Part shown: positions 18,315-29,598 of the stretch, in pieces | Layout of the letters: the number at the start of each line of letters is the position of its first letter | How positions within the stretch are numbered: the first letter of the stretch is position 1 | Position numbers and translations under genes: made by a program | Assembly: GCF_017948405.1 (NCBI RefSeq) | Contig: NZ_CP072844.1 | Span: 248,001 to 312,000, forward strand | Length of the DNA stretch: 64,000 bases | Direction: 5' to 3' | DNA from: Psychrosphaera aestuarii | GTDB lineage: Bacteria > Pseudomonadota > Gammaproteobacteria > Enterobacterales > Alteromonadaceae | The notes under the pieces: generated by a model | Seen by the model: only the letters and a program-made list of their open reading frames with translations | Database searches by the model: none | What the model was told of the DNA's origin: nothing

Positions 18315-18889
18315 GCAATAACGTAACAAAACAAAAAGCATTATTTTTAGATCGTGATGGCGTAATAAATGTCGATCACGGTTACGTCAGTGATCCTAAG
18401 AACTTTGACTTTATCTCTGATGTCTTTGACGTTGTAAAGCGCTTTGCTGACGATGGTTTTCTCATTGTCGTTATTACCAATCAGTCTGGTATTGGTCGCG
18501 GATATTATGATGAAGCGCAATTTCAGCAATTAACCCTTTGGATGAATCAAGAGTTTATCAAACATGGCGTAAATATCGCTGCAGTAAAGTTTTGCCCTCA
18601 TCACCCAGAAAAAGCACTACCGGAATATTTATGCTCTTGTCATTGCAGAAAGCCACAACCAGGCATGATTTTAGAAGCCATAAGTGAACTTGATATTGAC
18701 CCTGCACAATCTATTTTTGTTGGTGATAAAGAATCTGACATGCAAGCGGCTAGATCCGCTAACGTCCAGTTTAAGTACTTAGTAGAAAGTGGACAGACAT
18801 TTTCGGATCAGCAAGCAAAAGCGGCAGATGCTGTTTTTAATAATTTAACTGAGCTAAAAGAAACTTGGTTTGCGCAGGCTAAGGCTTAG
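18311..18889 (+). CDS. gmhB: D-glycero-beta-D-manno-heptose 1,7-bisphosphate 7-phosphatase
   Basis: GmhB removes the 7-phosphate after HldE kinase action. The 192-residue HAD-family protein has DRDGVINVDHGYV (Asp14 and Asp16 catalytic), VVITNQSGIGRGYY, zinc ligands in CPHHP and CSCHC, and VGDKESDMQAAR. It starts at GTG, overlapping the previous stop as GTGA. The last 11 bases overlap the convergent methyltransferase gene. Confidence 0.94.
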   Translation: MSNNVTKQKALFLDRDGVINVDHGYVSDPKNFDFISDVFDVVKRFADDGFLIVVITNQSGIGRGYYDEAQFQQLTLWMNQEFIKHGVNIAAVKFCPHHPEKALPEYLCSCHCRKPQPGMILEAISELDIDPAQSIFVGDKESDMQAARSANVQFKYLVESGQTFSDQQAKAADAVFNNLTELKETWFAQAKA

Positions 18890-19649
18890 TCGCTACTAAA
18901 GAATACAGCATAGGCACAGGTTCATTGTTTTGGATAAGTTGAAACTTACCAGAACTCGTTTCTTGTAAGCCGTCAAAACAGTCATAAGGACTATAGTCAT
19001 GCTCGTTAAATTGACTAATAACTAAACCCGCATCGATCAACGCCGTTAGCACCTCACTAATTGAATGCGCCCACGTTACGATATTTTGCTCCTCATCCCC
19101 ACTATTTTCGGTATACGTTGACTCCGACTCGTGAAACGGTGAGTGTGTATTAAAATACGGATATCCGGCCATCACGTCATGAAACGGGTGAAATTCGACT
19201 AAATGGAACTGACCGCCAGACTTTAGCGAGTCTGCAATAACCTTGGCCCATGTTGTCAGCTCAGGCAACCAACATAAAACACCGTAAGAACTAAAGACCA
19301 TGTCGTATTGCTGGTTATCAACCTGACGAAGTTGTAATACATCAGAGCAAATAAAAGTCGCATTAAGGTTAGTAGTTAATGCCAGCTCATTGGCTTTATT
19401 TATTGCTACAGCGGATAAATCTACGCCCGTTACGCTAGCGCCGAGTCTCGCTAACGAGAGCGAGTCTAACCCGAAGTGACACTGCAAATGCAACAGAGAC
19501 TTATCTTTTACGTCACCGAGTTGATTTATTTCTATAGAGTTTAGCGTTGAGTCACCTTTAATAAAACCAGTTACATTGTAAAATGACGATTCGGCATGAA
19601 TCTCAGTCCTTCTATCCCATGCACGTTGATTAATTTCTAAGTGTTCCAT
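18879..19649 (-). CDS. Class I SAM-dependent methyltransferase, substrate unknown
   Basis: The 256-residue product has a Rossmann-type methyltransferase core: SLLHLQCHFGLDSLSLARLG is motif I, VTGVDLSAVAINKA carries the acidic motif II residue, and YDMVFSSYGVLCWLP is motif IV. The N-terminal INQRAWDRRTEIHAESSFY resembles an uncharacterised family common in proteobacteria. No neighbouring pathway suggests a substrate. It converges on gmhB with an 11-base overlap, leaving no room for a separate terminator. Confidence 0.85.
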   Translation of the reverse strand: MEHLEINQRAWDRRTEIHAESSFYNVTGFIKGDSTLNSIEINQLGDVKDKSLLHLQCHFGLDSLSLARLGASVTGVDLSAVAINKANELALTTNLNATFICSDVLQLRQVDNQQYDMVFSSYGVLCWLPELTTWAKVIADSLKSGGQFHLVEFHPFHDVMAGYPYFNTHSPFHESESTYTENSGDEEQNIVTWAHSISEVLTALIDAGLVISQFNEHDYSPYDCFDGLQETSSGKFQLIQNNEPVPMLYSLVATKP

Positions 19650-19808
19650 ATTCGCTCACAACTCATTATGTTCTGTAAGGTTATTTTTACCATTCCCTGC
19701 TCGGATGTCTATCCTAAATGCTGACGAGCTGAAATAAAAGCAGTACAATCGCCGACACTTAGTGGCAACTCTATGTTAGCCACCCACACTCATATTGGAG
19801 CAACTTAA

Positions 19809-21002
19809 ATGCGCGCAGCTGGATTTTTCAAAAACCTTAATGAGCAAATCGATCAAGTAAAAGAAGATGGCTTGTACAAGTCAGAACGCATTATAACGTC
19901 ACAGCAAAAGTCCAGCATCAACGTTGGCCAACAGCAAGTATTAAACTTTTGTGCAAATAACTATTTAGGTTTGGCAAATAACCAAGCGTTAATAAATGCA
20001 GCTCAAGAGGGTTTAGACAAGCATGGGTTTGGTGTTGCTTCAGTAAGATTTATTTGCGGCACGCAAGATATTCATAAAGAGCTCGAAGCTAAAATCAGCG
20101 ATTTCTTAAAAACCGAAGACACTATCCTTTACAGCTCATGTTTTGATGCAAATGGTGGTTTGTTTGAAACTATTTTAAGTGCCGAAGATGCGATTATTTC
20201 AGACTCACTTAATCACGCCTCAATTATAGATGGTGTTCGCCTATCAAAATGCAAACGATACCGCTATGCCAACAACGATATGGCCGATCTTGAAAAGCAA
20301 TTACAACAAGCCGACGCAGATGGTGCACGATTCAAGCTAATTGCTACCGATGGTGTATTCTCAATGGATGGTGTTATTTGTGATTTAAAAACCGTTTGTG
20401 ACTTGGCTGATAAATACGATGCATTAGTAATGGTTGATGATTCTCACGCTGTTGGTTTTGTTGGCGAAAATGGTCGTGGCACGCACGAATACTGTGATGT
20501 TTTAGACCGCGTAGATATTATTACCGGAACATTAGGCAAAGCATTAGGCGGTGCATCTGGCGGTTATACTTCAGGTAAAAAAGAAGTGATTGAATGGCTA
20601 CGTCAACGCTCTCGCCCATATTTATTCTCGAATTCACTAGCACCATCAATTGTAACGGCATCACTTAAAGTATTAGATATGTTAGAGCAAGGGTCAGCTC
20701 TGCGTGACACCTTGTGGTCAAACGTCACTTATTTTCGCGAAAAGATGTCGGCGGCAGGTTTCACCTTAGCGGGTAAAGATCACGCCATCATTCCTGTAAT
20801 GTTGGGTGACGCAAAGTTAGCCTCTATGTTTGCCGACAAAATGTTAGAACGTGGTATATACGTTGTTGGATTTAGCTTCCCGGTTGTTCCTAAAGGTCAA
20901 GCTCGTATTCGTACTCAAATTTCAGCGGCTCATACGCAAGAGCAACTTGATAAAGCTATTAATGCCTTTATGGAAGTTGGTAAAGAACTTAAGGTAATTT
21001 AA
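19809..21002 (+). CDS. kbl: Glycine C-acetyltransferase (2-amino-3-ketobutyrate CoA ligase)
   Basis: Kbl cleaves 2-amino-3-ketobutyrate with CoA to glycine and acetyl-CoA, the second step of threonine breakdown. The 397-residue PLP enzyme (alpha-oxoamine synthase family) has [46 protein letters not shown] and the PLP lysine in [15 protein letters not shown]. Length matches E. coli Kbl. tdh follows after two bases, forming the standard kbl-tdh operon. Confidence 0.97.
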   Translation: MRAAGFFKNLNEQIDQVKEDGLYKSERIITSQQKSSINVGQQQVLNFCANNYLGLANNQALINAAQEGLDKHGFGVASVRFICGTQDIHKELEAKISDFLKTEDTILYSSCFDANGGLFETILSAEDAIISDSLNHASIIDGVRLSKCKRYRYANNDMADLEKQLQQADADGARFKLIATDGVFSMDGVICDLKTVCDLADKYDALVMVDDSHAVGFVGENGRGTHEYCDVLDRVDIITGTLGKALGGASGGYTSGKKEVIEWLRQRSRPYLFSNSLAPSIVTASLKVLDMLEQGSALRDTLWSNVTYFREKMSAAGFTLAGKDHAIIPVMLGDAKLASMFADKMLERGIYVVGFSFPVVPKGQARIRTQISAAHTQEQLDKAINAFMEVGKELKVI

Positions 21003-21004
21003 TC

Positions 21005-22030
21005 ATGAAGGCATTAGCAAAGTTAAAGTCTGAAAAAGGCATTTGGATGACCGACGCTGAAAAGCCAGTGATGGGTCACAATGACTTATTAATAAAGATT
21101 CGTAAAACTGCAATTTGCGGCACTGATATGCATATTTACAATTGGGACGAATGGGCACAAAACACTATTCCTGTGCCTATGGTTGTTGGCCATGAATACG
21201 TTGGTGAAGTCGTAGATATGGGCCAAGAAGTAAAAGGGTTTACAGTTGGAGATCGTGTATCTGGTGAAGGACATATTACTTGTGGCCATTGCCGAAACTG
21301 CCGAGCTGGACGTGTACACTTATGTCGAAACACAACCGGTGTCGGCGTTAACCGCGAAGGCTCTTTTGCAGAGTATTTAGTTATTCCGGCATTTAACGCA
21401 TTTAAAATTCCAGATAATATTTCTGATGAACTAGCCTCTATTTTTGACCCATTTGGTAACGCTGTTCACACTGCTCTCTCTTTTGATTTAGTCGGTGAAG
21501 ACGTGTTAATTACCGGTGCTGGACCAATTGGTATTATGGCCGCAGCCGTTGCAAAACACGTGGGCGCGCGTCACGTTGTTATCACAGATGTAAACCCTTA
21601 CCGCCTTGAACTGGCAAAAAAAATGGGTGCAACTCGTGCTGTTAACGTATCTGAAACAAATTTAAAAGACGTAATGAATGACTTAGGCATGACTGAAGGT
21701 TTTGATATTGGCCTTGAGATGTCTGGCGTACCTAGTGCATTCAGCTCAATGCTTAACAGCATGAACCACGGTGGTAAAATTGCCATGTTAGGTATTCCAC
21801 CTGCGAGTATGGCCGTTGATTGGAATCAGGTTATTTTTAAAGGCCTAATCATTAAAGGCATATATGGCCGTGAAATGTTTGAGACTTGGTACAAAATGGC
21901 GAGTCTTATCCAGTCTGGTTTAGACATTTCACCAATGATCACGCACCAGTTTCACGTTGATGACTTCCAAAAAGGCTTTGATACCATGGGTTCAGGGCAA
22001 TCAGGTAAAGTTATCTTAAACTGGGATTAA
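21005..22030 (+). CDS. tdh: L-threonine 3-dehydrogenase
   Basis: Tdh oxidises L-threonine to 2-amino-3-ketobutyrate with NAD, feeding Kbl. The 341-residue zinc-dependent medium-chain dehydrogenase has [15 protein letters not shown] with catalytic zinc Cys38, GHEYVGEVV, the structural zinc loop [15 protein letters not shown] and the NAD motif [12 protein letters not shown]. Length and motifs equal the E. coli enzyme. It is translationally close to kbl. Confidence 0.98.
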   Translation: MKALAKLKSEKGIWMTDAEKPVMGHNDLLIKIRKTAICGTDMHIYNWDEWAQNTIPVPMVVGHEYVGEVVDMGQEVKGFTVGDRVSGEGHITCGHCRNCRAGRVHLCRNTTGVGVNREGSFAEYLVIPAFNAFKIPDNISDELASIFDPFGNAVHTALSFDLVGEDVLITGAGPIGIMAAAVAKHVGARHVVITDVNPYRLELAKKMGATRAVNVSETNLKDVMNDLGMTEGFDIGLEMSGVPSAFSSMLNSMNHGGKIAMLGIPPASMAVDWNQVIFKGLIIKGIYGREMFETWYKMASLIQSGLDISPMITHQFHVDDFQKGFDTMGSGQSGKVILNWD

Positions 22031-22058
22031 CCAAAGCTAGCTGAGAAGGAATTTAGTA

Positions 22059-22475
22059 ATGTCAGACTTAAAAACGAAACAAACAGAGGCAAGCCCCTCA
22101 ACGTTTATAAGCTCGATTAGCGATGATAAAAAGCGTTCAGACGCTAATACGCTTTTAACGATTATGTCTGACATTACTCAACAACCACCCGCTATGTGGG
22201 GCGATAGCCTCATTGGTTTTGGTCTCTATAAGTACCAATACGCAAGTGGCCGTAAAGGCGAATGGTTTAGAGTTGGTTTTTCTCCTAGAAAACAGAATAT
22301 TACCTTATATATTATGAATGGGTTTAGCCAATACCAACACCTGCTGGAGCGACTCGGCAAACACAAAACAGGTAAATCTTGCCTGTACATAAGTAAATTA
22401 GAAGATATTGATGTCGATGTGTTAAAACAAATGATCGCACTTTCATATCAAGCTCGCTTTGATAGCGAAATTTAA
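22059..22475 (+). CDS. DUF1801 domain protein, function unknown
   Basis: The 138-residue product has no signal peptide or membrane segment. The central MWGDSLIGFGLYKYQYASGRKGEWFRVGFSPRKQNITLYI is typical of DUF1801 (YdhG-like, SufE-like fold predictions), and KTGKSCLYISKLEDIDVDVL closes the domain. It follows tdh by 28 bases, so it may be the third gene of the kbl-tdh transcript, though no metabolic link is known. Confidence 0.78.
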   Translation: MSDLKTKQTEASPSTFISSISDDKKRSDANTLLTIMSDITQQPPAMWGDSLIGFGLYKYQYASGRKGEWFRVGFSPRKQNITLYIMNGFSQYQHLLERLGKHKTGKSCLYISKLEDIDVDVLKQMIALSYQARFDSEI

Positions 22476-22501
22476 CACTATCCCCGCCCAAAGGACTTTA
22501 C

Positions 22502-23023
22502 ATGTTTAGCAACGAACAACTTGATATTGATTTTCTTCCAGACTTTAATGTTGTTGATTATCAAATGATGGACCCTAAATCTCCTATAGAGCAGCTCATT
22601 GGATGGTTAATCACTTTTTTCATTGTTGCAGCCGTGTTAGTGACAGGCTGGCTAGTTCTTGGCATACCTAACGATATCATTTTGTACATTACTGGCGCTT
22701 TTGCTGCCGTTATAGTCTGGGTCGTTTACTATATTTTCGCGAGTCACAAACAAAGAGGCATTGCCCTCAGAGAACAAGATATTTTGTATCGTCGGGGGCT
22801 TATTTGGCGAACCACAACAATTATCCCTTTTAATCGTATACAACATATAGAAACACAACGTGGTATTTTTGAACGTAAACTGGGGTTAGCAACAATAAAA
22901 ATATTTAGTGCTGGCGGACTTTCTTCAGACCTAGTTATCCATGGGTTAAGCGTTTACAGAGCATCACAGATAAGACAGCTCATTTTAGAAAAGGCAAATT
23001 CGGAAGCATTTAATAATGACTAA
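22502..23023 (+). CDS. Bacterial PH-domain membrane protein (YdbS-like)
   Basis: The 173-residue product has two membrane helices (about 35-56 and 60-79). A bPH2 domain follows: ALREQDILYRRGLIWRTTTIIPFNRIQHIETQRGIFERKLGLATIKIFSAGG is the recognisable part. Proteins of this DUF304 type occur in pairs with a larger multi-PH partner, as here. The next gene overlaps this one by eight bases. Cellular role is not established; a membrane-stress or envelope role is only suggested for relatives. Confidence 0.82.
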   Translation: MFSNEQLDIDFLPDFNVVDYQMMDPKSPIEQLIGWLITFFIVAAVLVTGWLVLGIPNDIILYITGAFAAVIVWVVYYIFASHKQRGIALREQDILYRRGLIWRTTTIIPFNRIQHIETQRGIFERKLGLATIKIFSAGGLSSDLVIHGLSVYRASQIRQLILEKANSEAFNND

Positions 23024-24560
23024 TGTAATAGTCGATTCTACAAACAAAAGTGAATCTGATTGGCAACGCTTGTCGCCCTTTTCTATTGTGTTCTTTATTT
23101 TTAATTTTACGATTCGCTTTATAAAAGACGGCATTATTAACTTAGCACCCGCGCTCGCTATTTTCATCACTCAAGTTGAAGACAAACTATTTTGGTTGGG
23201 CATAGCAGGTATAATATTTGTGATTGGCCTCATTATTTACTCTATTCTTTACTATCAGAATTTTCGTTACCGCGTAACGGAAGGCCAAGTTATTCTTCGC
23301 CGAGGCATATTAAATAAAGAACGCACTACCTTAGCCTTTGAAAAAGTACAAAATGTGAATCTTGCTACACCATTTTATTTTGAGCCATTAAAGTTAGTTA
23401 ATTGCATTTTCGACTCGGCAGGCTCGGCACAGAAAGAGATAAGTCTTCCCGGTATTTCTATTGATTATGCTGAAACTGTTCGAGCAGATATATTCAGCTA
23501 CAAACAGAAGCTATCCACAGTTGAGTCTAATGACGACATTAATGAAGCAAACGAGCAAAGTGATGCTTTTACTTCGTCAGACCCTCTAATTAAGTTATCA
23601 CTTGGTGAAATTGCTCGATTTGGTTTGTCGTCAAATATGACCTTTATTTTGCTAGCCGTATTAGCACCATTTATGGACTCAATCGTTGACTTTGCAAAGG
23701 CTTCAATCGTTCCCAACATTGTCAGCTTGTTAGATGTTCTCTTCCCTCAAAGCCCGTTATTAAATGTCTTTGCCACCCTATTTTTTGTCACCGTTGTCAT
23801 TTTATTTGCCGTATTGTTATCAGTACTTTCCTCTATTGTTCAGTTTTATAATTTTGAATTATTTGACGAAGGCAAACAACTAAAGCGAACTGCTGGGTTA
23901 TTTGAAAAGCATCAAATTTCAATTGCTAAACATCGAGTTCAAGCAATTTCTATCAAGCAAAATTGGGTATTCAAGCTACTACGACGCGTCACTATGCAAT
24001 TTCATCAGTTGGCCATTGCCCACGGCCAAAATGCGAAGAATAAAAACAATCTGTCAATTCCAACATTATCTCCTGACGCTTGGCATAGTGTTGTTCATAC
24101 AACATACGAAAATTTAGATGCCGAGCAGATTAGCTTTATAGGTATAAGCACTAGATATCTATCTCACTGTATCGCGGTATTCTGGCTCGCACCATTAACC
24201 GTAGCAGCGCTACTACTTATGCACCTTGATACGTCTTGGATTTGGCTAATTGCCTGTACACCTGTAGGTGGTTTGCTGGTATATCTCCGTTGGCGACGTT
24301 TTGGGTTGTGGTTTAATGACGATTATGTCGCAATAAGAAGTGGCTTTATCGGTCAAAAAATATCTATTATTCCGCTTTATAAAATTCAGAATATTGGGCA
24401 AGTTCAAACGCCGATGTTACGTAGGAATAATTTAGCAAGCGTTGTACTACAACTACCTTATGGAAAAGAGACAATACCTTTTCTTCCAAAAAGAAAAGCG
24501 CGTGCCTTCTTAAACTTATGTGCTTATAAAATGGAAAGCAGTACTAAGCACTGGCTTTAA
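23016..24560 (+). CDS. Multi-PH-domain membrane protein (YdbT-like)
   Basis: The 514-residue product has several hydrophobic helices separating three bPH2-like repeats. These start near FRYRVTEGQVILRRGILNKERTTLAFEKVQNV, near LKRTAGLFEKHQISIAKHRVQAISIKQN, and near NDDYVAIRSGFIGQKISIIPLYKIQNI. This is the usual partner of the small YdbS-like protein, and the genes overlap by eight bases. Its end overlaps the convergent trkH stop by four bases. Function is unknown. Confidence 0.82.
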   Translation: MTNVIVDSTNKSESDWQRLSPFSIVFFIFNFTIRFIKDGIINLAPALAIFITQVEDKLFWLGIAGIIFVIGLIIYSILYYQNFRYRVTEGQVILRRGILNKERTTLAFEKVQNVNLATPFYFEPLKLVNCIFDSAGSAQKEISLPGISIDYAETVRADIFSYKQKLSTVESNDDINEANEQSDAFTSSDPLIKLSLGEIARFGLSSNMTFILLAVLAPFMDSIVDFAKASIVPNIVSLLDVLFPQSPLLNVFATLFFVTVVILFAVLLSVLSSIVQFYNFELFDEGKQLKRTAGLFEKHQISIAKHRVQAISIKQNWVFKLLRRVTMQFHQLAIAHGQNAKNKNNLSIPTLSPDAWHSVVHTTYENLDAEQISFIGISTRYLSHCIAVFWLAPLTVAALLLMHLDTSWIWLIACTPVGGLLVYLRWRRFGLWFNDDYVAIRSGFIGQKISIIPLYKIQNIGQVQTPMLRRNNLASVVLQLPYGKETIPFLPKRKARAFLNLCAYKMESSTKHWL

Positions 24561-26008
24561 TCGCGCCAGAATGCCGGTGTAAATAGAACTAACAAAGTGA
24601 ATACTTCTAAGCGCCCAAATACCATGGCTAGCATTAGAACCCATTTGCCAGTATCTGTAACACTAGAGTAGTTTTGTGCAACTTCACCAAGACCAGGGCC
24701 TAAGTTATTTAGGCTCGCTGCCGTCGCTGTAAATGCCGATAAGTTGTCCAAACCCGTTCCAACCAACGCCAGCATTATTAATACAAACACTAAAGTGTAA
24801 GCAGAGAAAAAGCCCCAAACAGCTTCAACAACACGATCCGGCAGTGCTTTTTTACCAAGCTTTATTGAATATATCGCTTTAGGGTGAACCAGTCGATTAA
24901 GCTCGCGCATACCTTGTTTGAACAGTAATACAACTCGAACTACTTTTAGTCCACCGCCGGTCGAACTCGCACAACCACCAATAAACGAGCTGAATATTAA
25001 CAATATTGGTAAAAATACTGGCCATGCTGCAAAGTTCGTTGTAGCAAAACCTGCTGTAGTAGACATGGACACAGACTGAAGTAAAGCTTGGTCTAGCGCC
25101 TCTAAGCGACCACCATATACCTCATACTCCACCAACATATAAAAACACAATATTGCTAACGCTAATTGTATTGCCAAAAAAGCTTTGTATTCTGGATCTC
25201 TAAGGTAATGCATCAAGGACTTATTTCTAAACGCAGCAAAGTGCAATGAAAAGTTTGCGGCTGCAATTAACAAAAACACCACGCAAACCATGTTGATTGC
25301 AGGACTATTGAAATAGGCAAGGCTCGCATCATGAGTCGAAAACCCGCCAATTGCGATAGTTGAGAACGCGTGGCAAATCGCATCAAACATAGACATACCA
25401 GCAATCCAATAACACAGACCACATGCTAATGTGAGTATGACGTATATGTACCACAAGTGCTTTGCCGTATCGGCTATTCGTGGCGTCATCTTGCTGTCTT
25501 TCATTGGGCCTGGGGTTTCAGCACGATATAACTGCATACCACCAACACCTAATAACGGCAAAATAGCGACAGCTAATACGATAATACCCATACCGCCTAA
25601 CCATTGTAATTGCTGTCGGTAAAATTGAAATGACTTAGGAAGCTCATCCAACCCAGTTAATACTGTTGCGCCAGTAGTGGTTAGTCCTGAAAAGGATTCA
25701 AAAAACGCATCGGCAATTTTAATTTCAGGTGATACAGAAAAGACGAAAGGTAAGGCACCAAATGAGCCCAGAACTAACCAAAAAAAGACAACAATTAAGA
25801 AGCCTTCCCTTGCTCTTAGATCTGATTTTTGATGGCGATTCGGATAGTAAATTAAACCACCTGCACCAAGAGCAAAGAAAAACGCGAGAACAAAAGGCAA
25901 AGCGCCACCATCACGATAAAAAACCGAAACGATGGACGGTGGTAACATGGCTAAACTGAAGATACAAACCAGTAAGCCTAGTATTCGAATAATGGCGCGA
26001 TATTGCAT
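24557..26008 (-). CDS. trkH: Trk potassium uptake system protein TrkH
   Basis: TrkH is the membrane pore subunit of the Trk potassium transporter, gated by TrkA, which is not in the window. The 483-residue length equals E. coli TrkH. The selectivity-filter loops are visible: FSGLTTTGATVLTGLDELP, FSTIAIGGFSTHD, VSMSTTAGFATTNF and TAAASLNNLGPGLG. It lies 29 bases downstream of pepQ on the same strand. In E. coli pepQ-yigZ-trkH, yigZ sits between them; here it is absent. Confidence 0.96.
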   Translation of the reverse strand: MQYRAIIRILGLLVCIFSLAMLPPSIVSVFYRDGGALPFVLAFFFALGAGGLIYYPNRHQKSDLRAREGFLIVVFFWLVLGSFGALPFVFSVSPEIKIADAFFESFSGLTTTGATVLTGLDELPKSFQFYRQQLQWLGGMGIIVLAVAILPLLGVGGMQLYRAETPGPMKDSKMTPRIADTAKHLWYIYVILTLACGLCYWIAGMSMFDAICHAFSTIAIGGFSTHDASLAYFNSPAINMVCVVFLLIAAANFSLHFAAFRNKSLMHYLRDPEYKAFLAIQLALAILCFYMLVEYEVYGGRLEALDQALLQSVSMSTTAGFATTNFAAWPVFLPILLIFSSFIGGCASSTGGGLKVVRVVLLFKQGMRELNRLVHPKAIYSIKLGKKALPDRVVEAVWGFFSAYTLVFVLIMLALVGTGLDNLSAFTATAASLNNLGPGLGEVAQNYSSVTDTGKWVLMLAMVFGRLEVFTLLVLFTPAFWRD

Positions 26009-26037
26009 TGTTTTTCTTATTCTTAATTACAGTCTGG

Positions 26038-27369
<1,332 letters not shown>

Positions 27370-27434
27370 CTATACTCCTATTTGTATGTAGTTAGGAGTG
27401 TAACACCGATATTTTGATACATTAAGCGCAGTCG

Positions 27435-29378
27435 TTAAATTTCCGGTTCAACCGTTAGACTTGTGATGTCAGCTGTAATACTTGTCTCTTCGTTCAGAAG
27501 ATGCTGGTAAACTTGTTTATATGCAACCACCGCCTTTACATAATTCCTTGTTTCTTTATACGGTATTGACTCTATCCAAGCGTCAGCATTTATTGATGTT
27601 TCTGGTAACCACTTTTTAACTCTATTAAAGCCCGCATTGTATGATGCGGCGGCCAACACTAGATTTTGATCCGTTTTTGACAACAACTTCTCAAGATACG
27701 ATGTGGCATACAATAAATTAGTATCTGGCTCGAACAAGTCGTACTTAGAGATACGCTGACGAGCCACTACTGAGGCAGTTGCAGGTTTGATTTGCATTAA
27801 ACCGGCGGCTCCCGCTGATGAAAAAGCATCTTCAATGAAAGAACTTTCTCTACGAATAATCGCGTATATGAGACTCGCGGGTAAATCACTATTCAACGCA
27901 TGCTTCTGAATAATATCTTGAAATGCCAAAGGAAAACGCAGTTCTACGTCATTTAAGTAATCAACTTTTGATAAGGTAAATATTGGTCTGTCTACCCAGC
28001 CAGACTCGGCGGCCAACTCAGCGGCTGCCAACATCAAATCATCAGGTAAATCGCTGACTAAGTAGTTCCACTCTTGTCTCGCTCGTAAAAGAGAATTATT
28101 GTTGAACAATGCTAACGCTCGTTGAAATGTGGGGTGGTTTTCGATTTGAGCTTTTACCGAAGCTTCAATTTCTAGCGGTTCGTGTCGCATTTTAAGTTTT
28201 TGGTCTAACGCAGATGCTGCCATAAAACCATAATAATCTCGGCGTTCTGCTAGTTCGCTTAATAATCGAGTTGCGTACTGCAGGTTACCTATTTCCATTT
28301 CTGATCGTGCCCGCCAAAAAACAACCGCTGGATCGACTTGAAACAATTCCGGTAATTGATTAACTGTAGTTAACACGATATTCCAGTTGTTGGTTGCTAA
28401 CGCTCTTGCTAATCGCCACTGCTTAACACTTTCATCAACAATGTCGTCAGGTAGTTTATTTAAAAGCGTTAGTGAAATGGGCGATTTATTCACGGCCAAT
28501 GCAACCGCTACCGTTTTATCAATATAAACGCTACCATCAACCTTTGAAAACACTGACTTTCCACTAACCACCCACCACTTATAAAAACGCTCAGGGTTTG
28601 CAAACGCTAACTTACTGGCTTGTGTGAGTAAAATTCCTAATTCATCTTTGTTTTTCAACAAAAAGAACCCTCGCTGATAAATTGAGTTAGGGTTAGACGC
28701 TGCTTTAATCCACAAGTCACTCAGATATTTTTTATGATCGGGCAAATATCGTTTTAAATAACGCACTAAATTAAAGTTTTTAGATAATGCCGCCAACTCT
28801 ATTCGTTTCAAAACGATGTCACTCGTTACTAAGTTGCTGTCAAACCACTTGTTAAAAACACCATCACACTGTTTCGGTAACGACTTGTTAGACACCCAAA
28901 TATTTACGATCTCATTATGCAAACTTGTTACCTTTGCATTGCCGTCAAGTTGCCAACTCAAATACTGGCAATCTAAAGTAAGATCTTTTCCGTACCGAAA
29001 GGCATCGAAAAACGCGTCACGGTAATTGTTATTGGCTAAATAATACAGCCACTTAACCTCTAGAGTGGTGGTAAACGGTGCACCTTTATATTCATTAATA
29101 AATTCATTGATGACCGCTTTTTTATCAATACTTAATGTTTTACTTAAATAAGAAGCCTTCGCATAAGGGAATAAAGGATGCGAGTTAAAGTGGTTTACAA
29201 GGCGTAAGTATTCGTCAGTATTACCTGACGATGCGATGTCTTCAAACTCCTCAAAAAGAAGTTCGGGTGTATAATTTATGTTCTCGCTGCTCGCTTTGTT
29301 TGTAGCACCTGCAAACAGTGGTGCTGATATAAAAAGAACAATACAAGCAAAGCTTTTTTTACCGAGTTTTACAGCCAT
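27435..29378 (-). CDS. slt: Soluble lytic murein transglycosylase
   Basis: Slt70 cleaves peptidoglycan glycan strands to 1,6-anhydro products in the periplasm. From ATG at 29378 the product has 647 residues, close to the E. coli protein. A TTG two codons upstream was rejected because GGTGA sits six bases before the ATG. A signal peptide is followed by a long alpha-superhelix. The C-terminal catalytic domain has IIRRESSFIEDAFSSAGAAG with the catalytic glutamate, LMQIKPATA and AAASYNAGFNRVKKWL. Confidence 0.93.
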   Translation of the reverse strand: MAVKLGKKSFACIVLFISAPLFAGATNKASSENINYTPELLFEEFEDIASSGNTDEYLRLVNHFNSHPLFPYAKASYLSKTLSIDKKAVINEFINEYKGAPFTTTLEVKWLYYLANNNYRDAFFDAFRYGKDLTLDCQYLSWQLDGNAKVTSLHNEIVNIWVSNKSLPKQCDGVFNKWFDSNLVTSDIVLKRIELAALSKNFNLVRYLKRYLPDHKKYLSDLWIKAASNPNSIYQRGFFLLKNKDELGILLTQASKLAFANPERFYKWWVVSGKSVFSKVDGSVYIDKTVAVALAVNKSPISLTLLNKLPDDIVDESVKQWRLARALATNNWNIVLTTVNQLPELFQVDPAVVFWRARSEMEIGNLQYATRLLSELAERRDYYGFMAASALDQKLKMRHEPLEIEASVKAQIENHPTFQRALALFNNNSLLRARQEWNYLVSDLPDDLMLAAAELAAESGWVDRPIFTLSKVDYLNDVELRFPLAFQDIIQKHALNSDLPASLIYAIIRRESSFIEDAFSSAGAAGLMQIKPATASVVARQRISKYDLFEPDTNLLYATSYLEKLLSKTDQNLVLAAASYNAGFNRVKKWLPETSINADAWIESIPYKETRNYVKAVVAYKQVYQHLLNEETSITADITSLTVEPEI

Positions 29379-29563
29379 GAACAATCACCAAAGATGTACT
29401 GAGTATTTTAGTCTAAACTAACTTAACAAAAATCGTTGAGTGTTTGACCTTATTTTTAATATTCTTTGAGCAAATATTAATTTGTGCACTTTTCCTTACA
29501 TGCCTATTTAAGGAAAAACATTGATTTTTGCGGTATTTAAGGCGACACTCACAAGACAATATC

Positions 29564-29580
29564 AACTGGTCGTACCATTT
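29564..29580 (+). promoter_or_regulatory. FadR-like operator upstream of fadB
   Basis: AACTGGTCGTACCATTT contains the palindromic core TGG-N5-CCA, and its CTGGTCGTACCA segment equals the reverse complement of the core of the E. coli fadBA FadR site as I recall it. It ends 18 bases before the fadB ATG, so a bound repressor would block transcription or early elongation. FadR releases DNA on binding long-chain acyl-CoA. No fadR gene is in the window. Confidence 0.65.
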
Positions 29581-29598
29581 AATTTTGGGAGTACAACA

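Noticed and set aside
29521-29598. 26-residue N-terminal extension of fadB
   Set aside because: It spans the FadR-like operator and lacks a ribosome site; ATG at 29599 matches the family start.
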